DNA of 64,000 bases from Hyphomicrobiales bacterium. GTDB lineage: Bacteria > Pseudomonadota > Alphaproteobacteria > Rhizobiales > Beijerinckiaceae. Shown in pieces: positions 54,941 to 63,297 of this stretch. Under the pieces are notes generated by a model that was given only the letters and a program-made list of their open reading frames with translations, was not told the DNA's origin and did not search any database. A program made the position numbers and the translations under genes. Every line of letters begins with the position of its first letter. Position 1 is the stretch's first letter. The stretch is from positions 300,853-364,852 of the forward strand of contig UBZM01000005.1 in assembly GCA_900470095.1 (NCBI GenBank), in the 5' to 3' direction.

Positions 54941-57900
54941 TCAGTTGGCGCGCCCTCCCGGCACCAGCATGGCTTTCATCGACCCGGTAAAGATCTCCGC
55001 CATCGCAAGGATGGTCTCGCTCCGGTAATTCGGGCGCGTATAGAAGAACTTCATGCGGAAGCAGTCATTCATCACATAGGCATAGACGTGCAGATGGTAA
55101 TCCGCGAGGTTGCCTGGCGCGACCGTATCGGGAACGTCCATCAGCGACGGGTGGGGCGGAAGAAAACGCTCGCCGTCGTAATTATCCTCCCAGACATTGC
55201 CGATATACTGGAACAATGTGCGCACCTTATCCTCGCGCGCCAGGAGCTCGGCCCGCGGATCGTTTGAATAGTAGCGTAGCGCGCTGTGTCCGATGCCATT
55301 GTCGGGGATGGCGCGGTATTGCGCCGCGACCGCCTCGAGCGCTGCAGCCAGGGCAGCCTCGCTGTCGAGCTCGCCATCGGGCAGGCGGGCGGTGATCGGC
55401 GTGTGAGTGATGAACCAGCCGACCGTGCGCGAGGGATCGGCCGCGCGGATGCAGCTCTCCCGGCCATGGGCGACCTTGTGGAAGATCAGGTTGCGCTGGC
55501 CCGACAACCGGTTGGCCGTGACGGCGAGACTGGCGACGATGGCGTGGATCAGGGTCGATTGAGCCGCGCCGCCCAGCCGCTCGCGCAGGCCTGCCATCTC
55601 GGCTGCATCGAGAACCTCGAAACCATGGCTGTCGATGTCACTCTGCAGGGCTCCCTCGTCCTGCGAATCCTCCGGGAAGGGCGGGGCGTCGCTCGCCTCG
55701 CCGATCCAGTAATCGAGCTGCGCCTCGGCTTGCGGGCTGCGCGCATAGGCGATCACCTGCTCCACCCATTGGTGATAGGGCGTGGTCTGGGCCGGCAGCA
55801 CGGCAGGCTTGCCGGCTTCGAGGGCATCATAGGCGCTGCGCAGATCCTCGAGCGTGATCTGCAGGGACAGGGCGTCCGTGACGAGCTCGTGCATCGTCAG
55901 GAAGAGATGGTGGTTGCTGCCAGCTGGATCGGCGAACAAGGCGACCGTCATCACGGGACCGTTTGCAATGTCGAGGGTCGCGTGCAGACGCTCGATCTCG
56001 CTGCTGATGAAGCCGAGCTGCGTCTCAAGAGGCGCTGCGGGCAACGCCAGGACGTGCACCGGTACGCGTTGGGCTTCCGGCAGCGCGATGTAGCGCTGGG
56101 CATACTGGCCGTCAGGGCCCTTGGTGAAACGCAGGCGCAGCGCATCGTGATGGGCGATGACTTCATGCAGCGCGCCCTGCAGCAGGGCTGGGTCGAGCAT
56201 GGTGCCAAGACGGGTGATGAAGCCGACATTGAACATGTCGGGGTTCGGCCTGGCCCAGGTGAAATAATAGGTCTGCATCGGACTGAGGGGCGAGACCGCG
56301 CCGGGCGTCGTCCAGGCGCTGGCAACGCTCGTCCTGCCCTGGAGCAGGGCGGCGAGAGCGCGGATCGTCGGATAGTCGTGGATGTCGGCCGGGGTCAGGA
56401 CGATGGCGTCGGCTCGCGCACGCGCGGCGACGCGAAAAGCCTGGATGGAATCGCCGCCGATCTCAAAGAAATTGTCGTCCATGCCGACGCGGGACTGCCC
56501 CAGTACCGCCCGCCAGATCGCCAGAAGGCGGCGCTCCATCTCGGTCGAAGCCGCGTCGGCTTCCTCCGCGGCGGGGGCCTCGTCCGTCACGGTCAGGGCG
56601 TTGCGATCGAGCTTACCGTTGGGAAGCCGCGGCAGCGCCTCGATCTGGATGAAGCGCGACGGCACCATGTACTCGGGCAGGCGCGTCAGCAGAAATCGGC
56701 GCAATTCGCCGGACAGGGCGCTGTCGAAGCTGTCGCCGGCCGGCAAGACGCAGAAGGCGACCAGTTGCCGTCCTCCCGCCGTTTCCGCGGCGCTGACGGC
56801 GCAGGCACGGATCTTCGGATGGGCTGCGAGCGTCGTCTCGATCTCGCCGGGCTCGATGCGAAAGCCTCTGATCTTGATCTGGAAATCCTTGCGGCCGATA
56901 TAGTCGAGCTCGCCATCGGGCCGGGTCGAGACCATGTCTCCGGACCGGAACAGCCGCGCATGCTCGCTCTCGCCGGGCGCGGCGAACGGATTGGGAATGA
57001 AGGCCTGGGCGGTCAGGTCCGGGCGTCCGAGATAGCCTTTCGCAAGACCTGGGCCTGAGACGCAGAGTTCGCCCGCGACGCCGGGGCCGACGGGCTGGAG
57101 ATGGTCATCGACGACATGGACGCGCATCCGCCCGATCGGCTTGCCGATCGAGACGATCTTGCCCGTCAGCGCAGCGGGGGTGACGGTGCAGCAGGTGGCG
57201 TCGGCCGCCATCTCCGAGGAGCCGTAGAGATTGATCAGCGTGACGCTCTCGCCGAGTTCCGTGACCTGGCGGGCAAGCTCGCTCGGAAGCAGTTCGCCTG
57301 ACGATGTCAGATAGCGCAGATAGGGCAGGCGGGTGCCGGTCGCGCGGGCAGCTTCGATCAGGGCCGCCAGCAGGGATGGCACCAGGATGAGGCGCGTGAT
57401 GCGCTCATCGGCGAGAAGCTGCAGCAGCTGGAAGGGATCGCGCGCCGTCGCGTCATCGGCGACGACGCTGGGAATGCCCTTCAGCAGGCCGCCGAGCATT
57501 TCCCAGATCGAGTCGACGAAATTCAGCGCGGTCTTGCTGCAGCAGGTTTCGCTGCTCTCGAACGGGAATTCCTGCCACATCCATTCAAAGCGGCTGAGCA
57601 TCGCGGCATGCGAGCCGAGAATGCCCTTGGGTCGGCCGGTCGAACCGGAGGTGTAGACGACATAGGCCGTGCGCTCGGGACCATCGGGCGGCGCTGCCGG
57701 CACGTTGCCCGGTGCCGGCAGCGGCCTGTCGAGATTCAGGAGCGCGCAGCCGGATTCGCGGAGGAAGGCCGCGCCATGCGTCGAATCCAGCGTCAGCACC
57801 ACCGGCGCGGCTGCGTCGTCCAGCATGAAGCGCAAGCGGTCCTCGGGATAGGACGGATCAAGTGGCACCCAGGCGCATCCCGCCTTGAGAATGCCGAGAA

Positions 57901-58126
57901 TGCCGGCGACAGCCGCGATGCCGCGCGGCATGCACAGGCCGACCAGCCTTGTCTCGGTTGCGCTCTCGCTGGCCGGCATGAGCTCACGGATGGAAGTGGC
58001 GATCTCCTGCGCCCAGGCATCGAGCTCGGCATAGCTCAGCCGCCGTTCTCCAGCTTTGATCGCCAGTGCGGCGGGCATGCGCCGCGCCGTGTCCTCGAAA
58101 ATGCGGTGGAACATGGAGATCCCCAT
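54941..58126 (-). CDS. Single-module NRPS, A-T-C order, predicted beta-alanine-activating
   Basis: 1061 residues from ATG 58126. The adenylation domain (about 1-515) has YTSGSTGRPKG, INLYGSSE, GELDYIGRKDFQIKIRG and PNGKLDR with Lys505. Threading onto the GrsA pocket gives V204, D205, W208, then I, T, S, L, A, D and K505. The usual aspartate 235 is valine and 236 is aspartate, as in beta-amino-acid codes; the string is close to the VDWVISLADK code listed for beta-alanine. A carrier domain follows with Ser560 in GGDSIQAF. A condensation-type domain (about 610-1050) ends the protein, but its HHxxxDG motif reads HELVTDA (His746, Glu747). There is no thioesterase or reductase. It overlaps the MFS stop by one base and is followed by a phosphopantetheinyl transferase gene. 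Confidence 0.9.
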   Translation of the reverse strand: MGISMFHRIFEDTARRMPAALAIKAGERRLSYAELDAWAQEIATSIRELMPASESATETRLVGLCMPRGIAAVAGILGILKAGCAWVPLDPSYPEDRLRFMLDDAAAPVVLTLDSTHGAAFLRESGCALLNLDRPLPAPGNVPAAPPDGPERTAYVVYTSGSTGRPKGILGSHAAMLSRFEWMWQEFPFESSETCCSKTALNFVDSIWEMLGGLLKGIPSVVADDATARDPFQLLQLLADERITRLILVPSLLAALIEAARATGTRLPYLRYLTSSGELLPSELARQVTELGESVTLINLYGSSEMAADATCCTVTPAALTGKIVSIGKPIGRMRVHVVDDHLQPVGPGVAGELCVSGPGLAKGYLGRPDLTAQAFIPNPFAAPGESEHARLFRSGDMVSTRPDGELDYIGRKDFQIKIRGFRIEPGEIETTLAAHPKIRACAVSAAETAGGRQLVAFCVLPAGDSFDSALSGELRRFLLTRLPEYMVPSRFIQIEALPRLPNGKLDRNALTVTDEAPAAEEADAASTEMERRLLAIWRAVLGQSRVGMDDNFFEIGGDSIQAFRVAARARADAIVLTPADIHDYPTIRALAALLQGRTSVASAWTTPGAVSPLSPMQTYYFTWARPNPDMFNVGFITRLGTMLDPALLQGALHEVIAHHDALRLRFTKGPDGQYAQRYIALPEAQRVPVHVLALPAAPLETQLGFISSEIERLHATLDIANGPVMTVALFADPAGSNHHLFLTMHELVTDALSLQITLEDLRSAYDALEAGKPAVLPAQTTPYHQWVEQVIAYARSPQAEAQLDYWIGEASDAPPFPEDSQDEGALQSDIDSHGFEVLDAAEMAGLRERLGGAAQSTLIHAIVASLAVTANRLSGQRNLIFHKVAHGRESCIRAADPSRTVGWFITHTPITARLPDGELDSEAALAAALEAVAAQYRAIPDNGIGHSALRYYSNDPRAELLAREDKVRTLFQYIGNVWEDNYDGERFLPPHPSLMDVPDTVAPGNLADYHLHVYAYVMNDCFRMKFFYTRPNYRSETILAMAEIFTGSMKAMLVPGGRAN

Positions 58127-59379
58127 CAGATCTGGCGGGCAGCGGCCGGCGATGCCTTCGGTGGCGATGACATCAGGAGCGCACTCGCAGCCAGCGTGGC
58201 GAGGCACAGCCAGAACGGCGCGAAATAGCTGATCGCGCTCAGGGCTCCGTTGAGAATCGAAGACAGGCCCCAGACGAGGGCATTGATCGCGATCGCGATC
58301 CCGAGGACCCAGCCCTGGCGATCATCGCTGACGGCGCGGGAAAACAAGGTGATGATCGCGCCATAGGCGACCGATACGGCAATCGCCGTGGGGAAGGCGA
58401 TGATCCAGAGCAGGCCAAGGTTGGGGGCTGCCAGCGAGGCCGCGATCAGCCCCGCGGTACCAGACAATGACCATGTCGCGATGGCGCGCGGGTCGAACCG
58501 CTTCTCGAGCAGGGGCAGGCAGAGGCCGTAGGCGATGCAAAAGCCGATGCCGAGGGTGGCCATGAGCAACGAGATGGTTCCCGCATCCTCACCGAACCGG
58601 TTCAGCACCAGGCTTGGCAGGAACAGGAAGTAGGTTCCCCAGGCGGTCTGCATCAGACCGAACACCAGCATCAGATGGCGGATGGCGGGATCCCGCAGCG
58701 CCACGCGAAACCCTGCCACGCCCATCAGCAGATTGATTGGCGCTGGCTCTGCCTGCGGTCGAGGTTCGCGTGCCTCCCGGAAGGCCGTCGCGATCAGGAC
58801 GAGGCCGATCAGGGCGCCGCCGGCCGTCAGGGCCATCGGAAGGATGAAATCCGACAGAGCCGCAGCCGCATCATGCGAGAACGCCCCTCCGATCAGCGGG
58901 CCGACGATGAAGCCGAGCGACGACGCGAACAGGCAGAGGCTGAGCGTGAGCGCTCGCGTCTGGCTGCTGCTCGCATCCACGGCTGCGGCCTGCGCGACAG
59001 CCTGGCTGCCTGCAGTGGCCCCTCCGATGAAGCGGCCGATCAGCAGCAAGGCGACGAGATTATAGGCGATGGCGCCGCCGATCAGCGCAAAGCTCAGGGC
59101 CATGCCGAGCATGCAAAGGATCAGGATCCGCTTTCGCCCGATGCGGTCGGAGATCTCTCCGAGCACCGGCGCGGCATAGAGCATGACGAGTTCGTAAAGG
59201 CCGAGCGCGACGCCATAGACGAGATAGCGCAGGCCGGGTGGCGCTGCCGCCATCATCAGCGGCTGATCGCCGATGAGCGCCGCGGCAAGGACCGGCACGA
59301 CGATCGTGTAGCCGATGCTGTCGATCAGGATGATGGCAAGGAGGGGGCTGACGCGCAGGATGATGTGCAGCGTCGTCAT
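58126..59379 (-). CDS. MFS transporter, probable exporter (TetA/Bcr-like)
   Basis: A 417-residue protein with about twelve membrane helices. The A-motif between helices 2 and 3 is GEISDRIGRKRILI, and the helix 5 region has SLGFIVGPLIGGAFS, a pattern seen in drug:proton antiporters. It begins the minus-strand operon that continues with the NRPS (one-base overlap) and the phosphopantetheinyl transferase. Export of the NRPS product, or uptake of its precursor, is the natural inference. Direction and substrate are not readable from sequence. Confidence 0.88.
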   Translation of the reverse strand: MTTLHIILRVSPLLAIILIDSIGYTIVVPVLAAALIGDQPLMMAAAPPGLRYLVYGVALGLYELVMLYAAPVLGEISDRIGRKRILILCMLGMALSFALIGGAIAYNLVALLLIGRFIGGATAGSQAVAQAAAVDASSSQTRALTLSLCLFASSLGFIVGPLIGGAFSHDAAAALSDFILPMALTAGGALIGLVLIATAFREAREPRPQAEPAPINLLMGVAGFRVALRDPAIRHLMLVFGLMQTAWGTYFLFLPSLVLNRFGEDAGTISLLMATLGIGFCIAYGLCLPLLEKRFDPRAIATWSLSGTAGLIAASLAAPNLGLLWIIAFPTAIAVSVAYGAIITLFSRAVSDDRQGWVLGIAIAINALVWGLSSILNGALSAISYFAPFWLCLATLAASALLMSSPPKASPAAARQI

Positions 59380-59775
59380 GCCGACAATTCCGAAAGGCGC
59401 ACCCTGTGCCGGGATTCTGCAGGGAAGGGCACATCCCGGTCAAAGGTCATGACGTCAAAATCGGCCTATCCATCCGGAACCGGCAACGCATGAACTGTCC
59501 GTTCGAAACGTTACGTCATGAAAACGTTCACACATCCATCTGTTGTGATCTGTCGGAAAGGTCAAGGCGCAAACTCCAGCCGAGCCGGGCTCCCAAAGGC
59601 GGCCGTCTTCAGAGAGCTGGCTCGGTTGGTTTGAACCGTTCCGTAGTCGTTGCGCAGTGGATTTTCGCCTTGGCTATGCTGCTCGGGGCTGCCTGCTCCC
59701 GCCCGTGGTGGGCACTAGCCGTTTGTGCGGGCTTGCGGAACCGTGAGGCAGGCCACTTGACAAGTAAGATCTCTG
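59380..59775. other. Divergent intergenic region between the NRPS operon and a peptide importer
   Basis: About 400 bases with no convincing gene. GAAACGTTAC (59505-59514) and GAAAACGTTCA (59520-59530) resemble weaker forms of the strong AACGTTT sites at 59778-59810 and lie about 130-150 bases upstream of the MFS start, so the same regulator might act on both sides. I see no clear -35/-10 pair. Confidence 0.4.
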
Positions 59776-59777
59776 GT

Positions 59778-59810
59778 GAAACGTTTCCACCAACGATGGA
59801 AACGTTTCCA
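59778..59810. promoter_or_regulatory. Two tandem LacI-type operators before the importer operon
   Basis: GAAACGTTTC (59778-59787) and the perfect 14-base palindrome TGGAAACGTTTCCA (59797-59810) have centres 21 bases apart, two helical turns. This core is typical of LacI/GalR-family operators in proteobacteria. The second site ends 13 bases before the binding-protein start codon, so bound repressor would block initiation. No LacI-family gene is in the window. Confidence 0.75.
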
Positions 59811-59823
59811 CGAGGGGATTGCC

Positions 59824-61392
59824 ATGATGTATGACTCTCTCAATCGCCGCGCTTTCCTCCAGGGCGGGGCGGCAGTCGTCGGGGGGCTTGGTCTTCCTTT
59901 CACGGCGCAGGCGGCGGATGAGCGAACCCTGGTCGTGGCGATCCCATCGAACCCATCGACCTTCGATCCGATCAACCAGGGCAACCACGATGCCATGGTG
60001 GTCAATCAGCTCATCTTCGAGAACCTGATCGAGATCGACGGAGAGGGGCGGCGCCGGCCGCTGCTTGCAAAGTCGCTGCCTGCGATCTCCGAAGACCGGA
60101 CCGAATATACCTTTGAACTTCGGGACGACGTCGCGTTCCAGAACGGGCAGCCCTTCACGGCCGAGGACGTCAAGTACAGCTACGACTATATTCTCGACCC
60201 GGCCAACAAGGCGCTGCGGCGCTCGGTCTGGACGAATATCGAATCCGTCGAAGTTCTGTCGCGCCATCAGGTGCGCTTCAAGATGAAGGCGCCGTTCCGG
60301 CCCTTCCTCGACTACATGACCAAATATATGGGTATCTTTCCGGCCGGGAGCCGCGAGAAATACGGCAACGAGATCTTCCAGCAGAGGCCGGAGGGCCTCG
60401 GAACCGGGCCCGGCATTTTCGTCTCCGCGCGGTCCAACGATGTCGTCGAATTCCGCCGCAACCCGCATTACTGGCGCAAGGATCTGCCGGGCTGGGACCG
60501 GTTGCGCGTGCGGATCGTCTCCGAGGAGGCGGCGCGTATCGCGTCGCTGATGTCGAAATCGGTCCACATCATCGGTGCGCCGCCCGTCCGCGACTATTTG
60601 CGTCTGCGGCAGGCCAAGGCGCAGGGCATCACCGGCGCGAGCCGCCCTGCGCTCGGCAGCATGATGCTGATGATCCATAACACCCGAAAGCCACCCTTCG
60701 ACGACCCTGATTTCCGCAAGGCCGTTTCGCTGGCGACCGATCGCAAGACCATCGCCGAGAAGATCTTCAACGGCCTGGTCGAGCCCTCGGCAGTGCCTGC
60801 TCCCGCCTCGGCCTGGTGGTACAATGCCAAGGCGGCCGAAGACCTGGCCTTCAACCTGGAAAAAGCGAAGGCTCATCTCGCCAAATCCCGTTATGCCTCC
60901 GGGGCCGAATTCGAGTTGCTGTATTCGTCGCAGGGTTATCTGCTGGACGTCGCGGACGCGGCCCTGTTCATCCAGGCATCGCTGGCCCGGCTCGGTATCA
61001 AGGTCAAACTCCAGCCGCTTGAGACCGGCCAGCTCATCGAGCAGGTCTTTGGCGGCAACCAGACCTCCGCGCTCATGGCCGTGATCGGCCCGTCCGATCC
61101 GACCTTCATCATCCAGGGCATCTATACGCCGAACCAGGTGATGACGCGCAGCTCCGGCTACAGCAACGAGCGGCTCAATGCGCTTCTGACTGAGAGCTTC
61201 CGTGTCGACGACGAAAAGTCGCTGGGGCCGATCCTGGCCGATATGCAGGCGATCCTGGCAGCAGACTCGCCCTCGACCTGGATCGGCGCGGTCCACAGCT
61301 TCAACCTCTGGCGCAGCAATGTGCAGGGTTTTGAGCCGAATACCGGGATCACGCTGCGCCTGACCGACGCGGCCCTCGCCGACCTGCGCTGA
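59824..61392 (+). CDS. ABC substrate-binding protein, SBP family 5, Tat signal
   Basis: 522 residues from ATG 59824, after GAGGGG; the frame is open to 59776 but that part is the operator region. The twin-arginine signal is LNRRAFLQGGAAVVGG, ending TAQAA. The canonical order follows: RTLVVAIPSNPSTFDPINQG, DVAFQNGQPFTAEDVKYSYD, NPHYWRKDLPGWDR, and a C-lobe after AFNLEKAKAHLAKS. The LacI-type operators suggest control by a sugar or sugar-like signal. Plant-derived oligosaccharides, opines or peptides are all possible ligands. First gene of a plus-strand importer operon. Confidence 0.9.
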   Translation: MMYDSLNRRAFLQGGAAVVGGLGLPFTAQAADERTLVVAIPSNPSTFDPINQGNHDAMVVNQLIFENLIEIDGEGRRRPLLAKSLPAISEDRTEYTFELRDDVAFQNGQPFTAEDVKYSYDYILDPANKALRRSVWTNIESVEVLSRHQVRFKMKAPFRPFLDYMTKYMGIFPAGSREKYGNEIFQQRPEGLGTGPGIFVSARSNDVVEFRRNPHYWRKDLPGWDRLRVRIVSEEAARIASLMSKSVHIIGAPPVRDYLRLRQAKAQGITGASRPALGSMMLMIHNTRKPPFDDPDFRKAVSLATDRKTIAEKIFNGLVEPSAVPAPASAWWYNAKAAEDLAFNLEKAKAHLAKSRYASGAEFELLYSSQGYLLDVADAALFIQASLARLGIKVKLQPLETGQLIEQVFGGNQTSALMAVIGPSDPTFIIQGIYTPNQVMTRSSGYSNERLNALLTESFRVDDEKSLGPILADMQAILAADSPSTWIGAVHSFNLWRSNVQGFEPNTGITLRLTDAALADLR

Positions 61393-61403
61393 GGCGAGAC
61401 ACC

Positions 61404-62339
61404 ATGTGGTTTGCCAGTCGCATACTCAGCAGTCTTGCGGTGCTCGTCGTGGTCAGCGCGCTCCTCTTCGCGCTCACGCGCCTGACGCCGCTCTCGCCCG
61501 CGCGGATCGTGCTCGGCACTGACGCCACCGTCGAGCAGATCCATGAGTTCGAGCGCGATCGCGGCCTCGACCGCGCTCTGCCCGCCCAATACGCGGCATG
61601 GGTCGCGCAGCTTCCCCGCTCAGGGTTCGGCACTTCCTACATCACCGGCCGCTCGATCGATATCGAGCTGCGCGAGAGCCTGCCGGTCACCGTCGAGCTG
61701 GTGGTGGCGACCTTTCTCCTGACGCTGGCCGGCGCGATTCCGCTCGGCCTGATCGCCGGGCTGACGGAAGATCGCTGGCCGGACCATCTGATCCGGGTGC
61801 TGTCCCTGATGGCGGTGTCGGTTCCGGGGTTCTGGCTCGCCCTCATCCTGATACGCGTCTTTGCCGTCAGGCTCGGCTGGGTGCCGCCGATCGGGATCAC
61901 GCCGCTGGCGGAAGGCTGGCACGCCCATCTCGCCTCCCTGGTGCTGCCGGCCCTTTCGATCGCGCTCTACTATATCGGTGCGCTCAGCCGCCTGATGCGC
62001 GCCTCCGTCATCGAGATCCTGGGCCAGGACTATGTCCGTACCGCGCATGCGCTCGGCCTGAGGCGAAGTCTGGTCGCACGCTACGTGGTGAAGAACGCGC
62101 TTCCACCCTTCGTCAGCGTCGCCGGCATGTCGTTCGGCTACATGTTCGGCTGGGCGATCATCATCGAGCTGGTCTTCAACATACCGGGTCTTTCGCGGGC
62201 CCTGCTGACCGCCATCACGCAGCGCGACTATCCGATGATCCAGGCCACCGTCCTGGTCGTCACGGTGATGTTCATCCTCTCGAATCTCGCTGCCGATCTC
62301 ATCCAGCGGCTGATCAACCCGAGGCTGAGACATGCTTGA
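61404..62339 (+). CDS. Peptide-type ABC importer permease, DppB type
   Basis: A 311-residue permease. The N-terminal helix SLAVLVVVSALLFALTRLTP is followed by LSPARIV in place of the common GDPA motif. The EAA loop is TAHALGLRRSLVARYVVKNA, and the ending is DLIQRLINPRLRHA. Its stop overlaps the start of the DppC-type gene by 8 bases. It serves the binding protein encoded 11 bases upstream. Confidence 0.92.
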   Translation: MWFASRILSSLAVLVVVSALLFALTRLTPLSPARIVLGTDATVEQIHEFERDRGLDRALPAQYAAWVAQLPRSGFGTSYITGRSIDIELRESLPVTVELVVATFLLTLAGAIPLGLIAGLTEDRWPDHLIRVLSLMAVSVPGFWLALILIRVFAVRLGWVPPIGITPLAEGWHAHLASLVLPALSIALYYIGALSRLMRASVIEILGQDYVRTAHALGLRRSLVARYVVKNALPPFVSVAGMSFGYMFGWAIIIELVFNIPGLSRALLTAITQRDYPMIQATVLVVTVMFILSNLAADLIQRLINPRLRHA

Positions 62340-63297
62340 CGTCGCGCGTTCGACAGTAACTGCGCCAATGGCATCGGCCGCCGGCATCCGCGCCGTCCCC
62401 CGGCTGTCCGGGCTCACCGGCACGATGCGCCGCCTTGCTCAGACGCGCATCGGCCTGGTCGGGTTGGTCATCGTCGGCTTCGTCGTCCTGGCTGCGCTTC
62501 TCGCTCCCTGGCTCCCTCTGCATGATCCCCTCGATCTGATGATGGAACATCGGCTGGAGCCTCCGGGGCCGTCATTCCTCCTGGGCACCGACGAGGTCGG
62601 CCGCGATATCCTCGCCCGGCTCGTCTGGGGCGCGCGTGGATCCCTGATGATCGGCGTACTGACTGTCGCGATCGGCCTCTCCGGCGGGCTCTTGGTCGGC
62701 ATCCTCTCCGGATATTACAGCGGCACGCTCGTCGAAACCGTCCTGCTCGGCCTGATGGATATCTTCGCGGCGATTCCGCTGCTCGTCTGGGCGATCGCGA
62801 TCGTCGGCATTTTCGGCACCGGGTCGGTGCAGCTGGGGCCGCTGGAGCTCCCCAACGAAGCCAAGATCATTCTCCTTGTCGGCCTGCTCTTCATCCCCGG
62901 GCTGGCGCGCGTCTCCCATGGCCTGGCCCTGGCCGAGGCCAAGGCGGATTATGTAGCAGCGCGGCGCCTGCAAGGCGCGGGGGCCTGGTCCATCATGGCC
63001 AGCGACATCCTGCCCAACATCCTCTCGCCGATTTTCGTCCAGGCGAGCGTGCTGATCGGCATCGGCATCATCATCGAAGCATCGCTGAGCTTCATCGGCC
63101 TCGGCGTGCAGCCACCGACCCCGAGCTGGGGCGGAATGCTGGCCGATGCGCGCTCGCTCGCCTTCTCCGATGAATGGTGGGTCGCGACCTGGCCAGGCCT
63201 GGCGATCTTCCTCACCGTGATCGGCTTCAACCTGGTCGGCGACGCGCTCCGGACGGTACTCGATCCCCGCCGGCGTGACGGGGGACCGGCACAATGA
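62332..63297 (+). CDS. Peptide-type ABC importer permease, DppC type
   Basis: A 321-residue permease with about 45 polar residues before the first helix, the hallmark FLLGTDEVGRDILARLVWGA, an EAA-like loop VAARRLQGAGAWSIMASDIL, and the ending NLVGDALRTVLDPRR. The start lies within the 3' end of the DppB-type gene and the stop overlaps the ATPase start (ATGA), so the operon is tightly packed. Confidence 0.92.
   Translation: MLDVARSTVTAPMASAAGIRAVPRLSGLTGTMRRLAQTRIGLVGLVIVGFVVLAALLAPWLPLHDPLDLMMEHRLEPPGPSFLLGTDEVGRDILARLVWGARGSLMIGVLTVAIGLSGGLLVGILSGYYSGTLVETVLLGLMDIFAAIPLLVWAIAIVGIFGTGSVQLGPLELPNEAKIILLVGLLFIPGLARVSHGLALAEAKADYVAARRLQGAGAWSIMASDILPNILSPIFVQASVLIGIGIIIEASLSFIGLGVQPPTPSWGGMLADARSLAFSDEWWVATWPGLAIFLTVIGFNLVGDALRTVLDPRRRDGGPAQ

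Noticed and set aside
55286..57058. A 590-residue plus-strand frame inside the NRPS gene
   Set aside because: Antisense shadow of the NRPS; no domain pattern.
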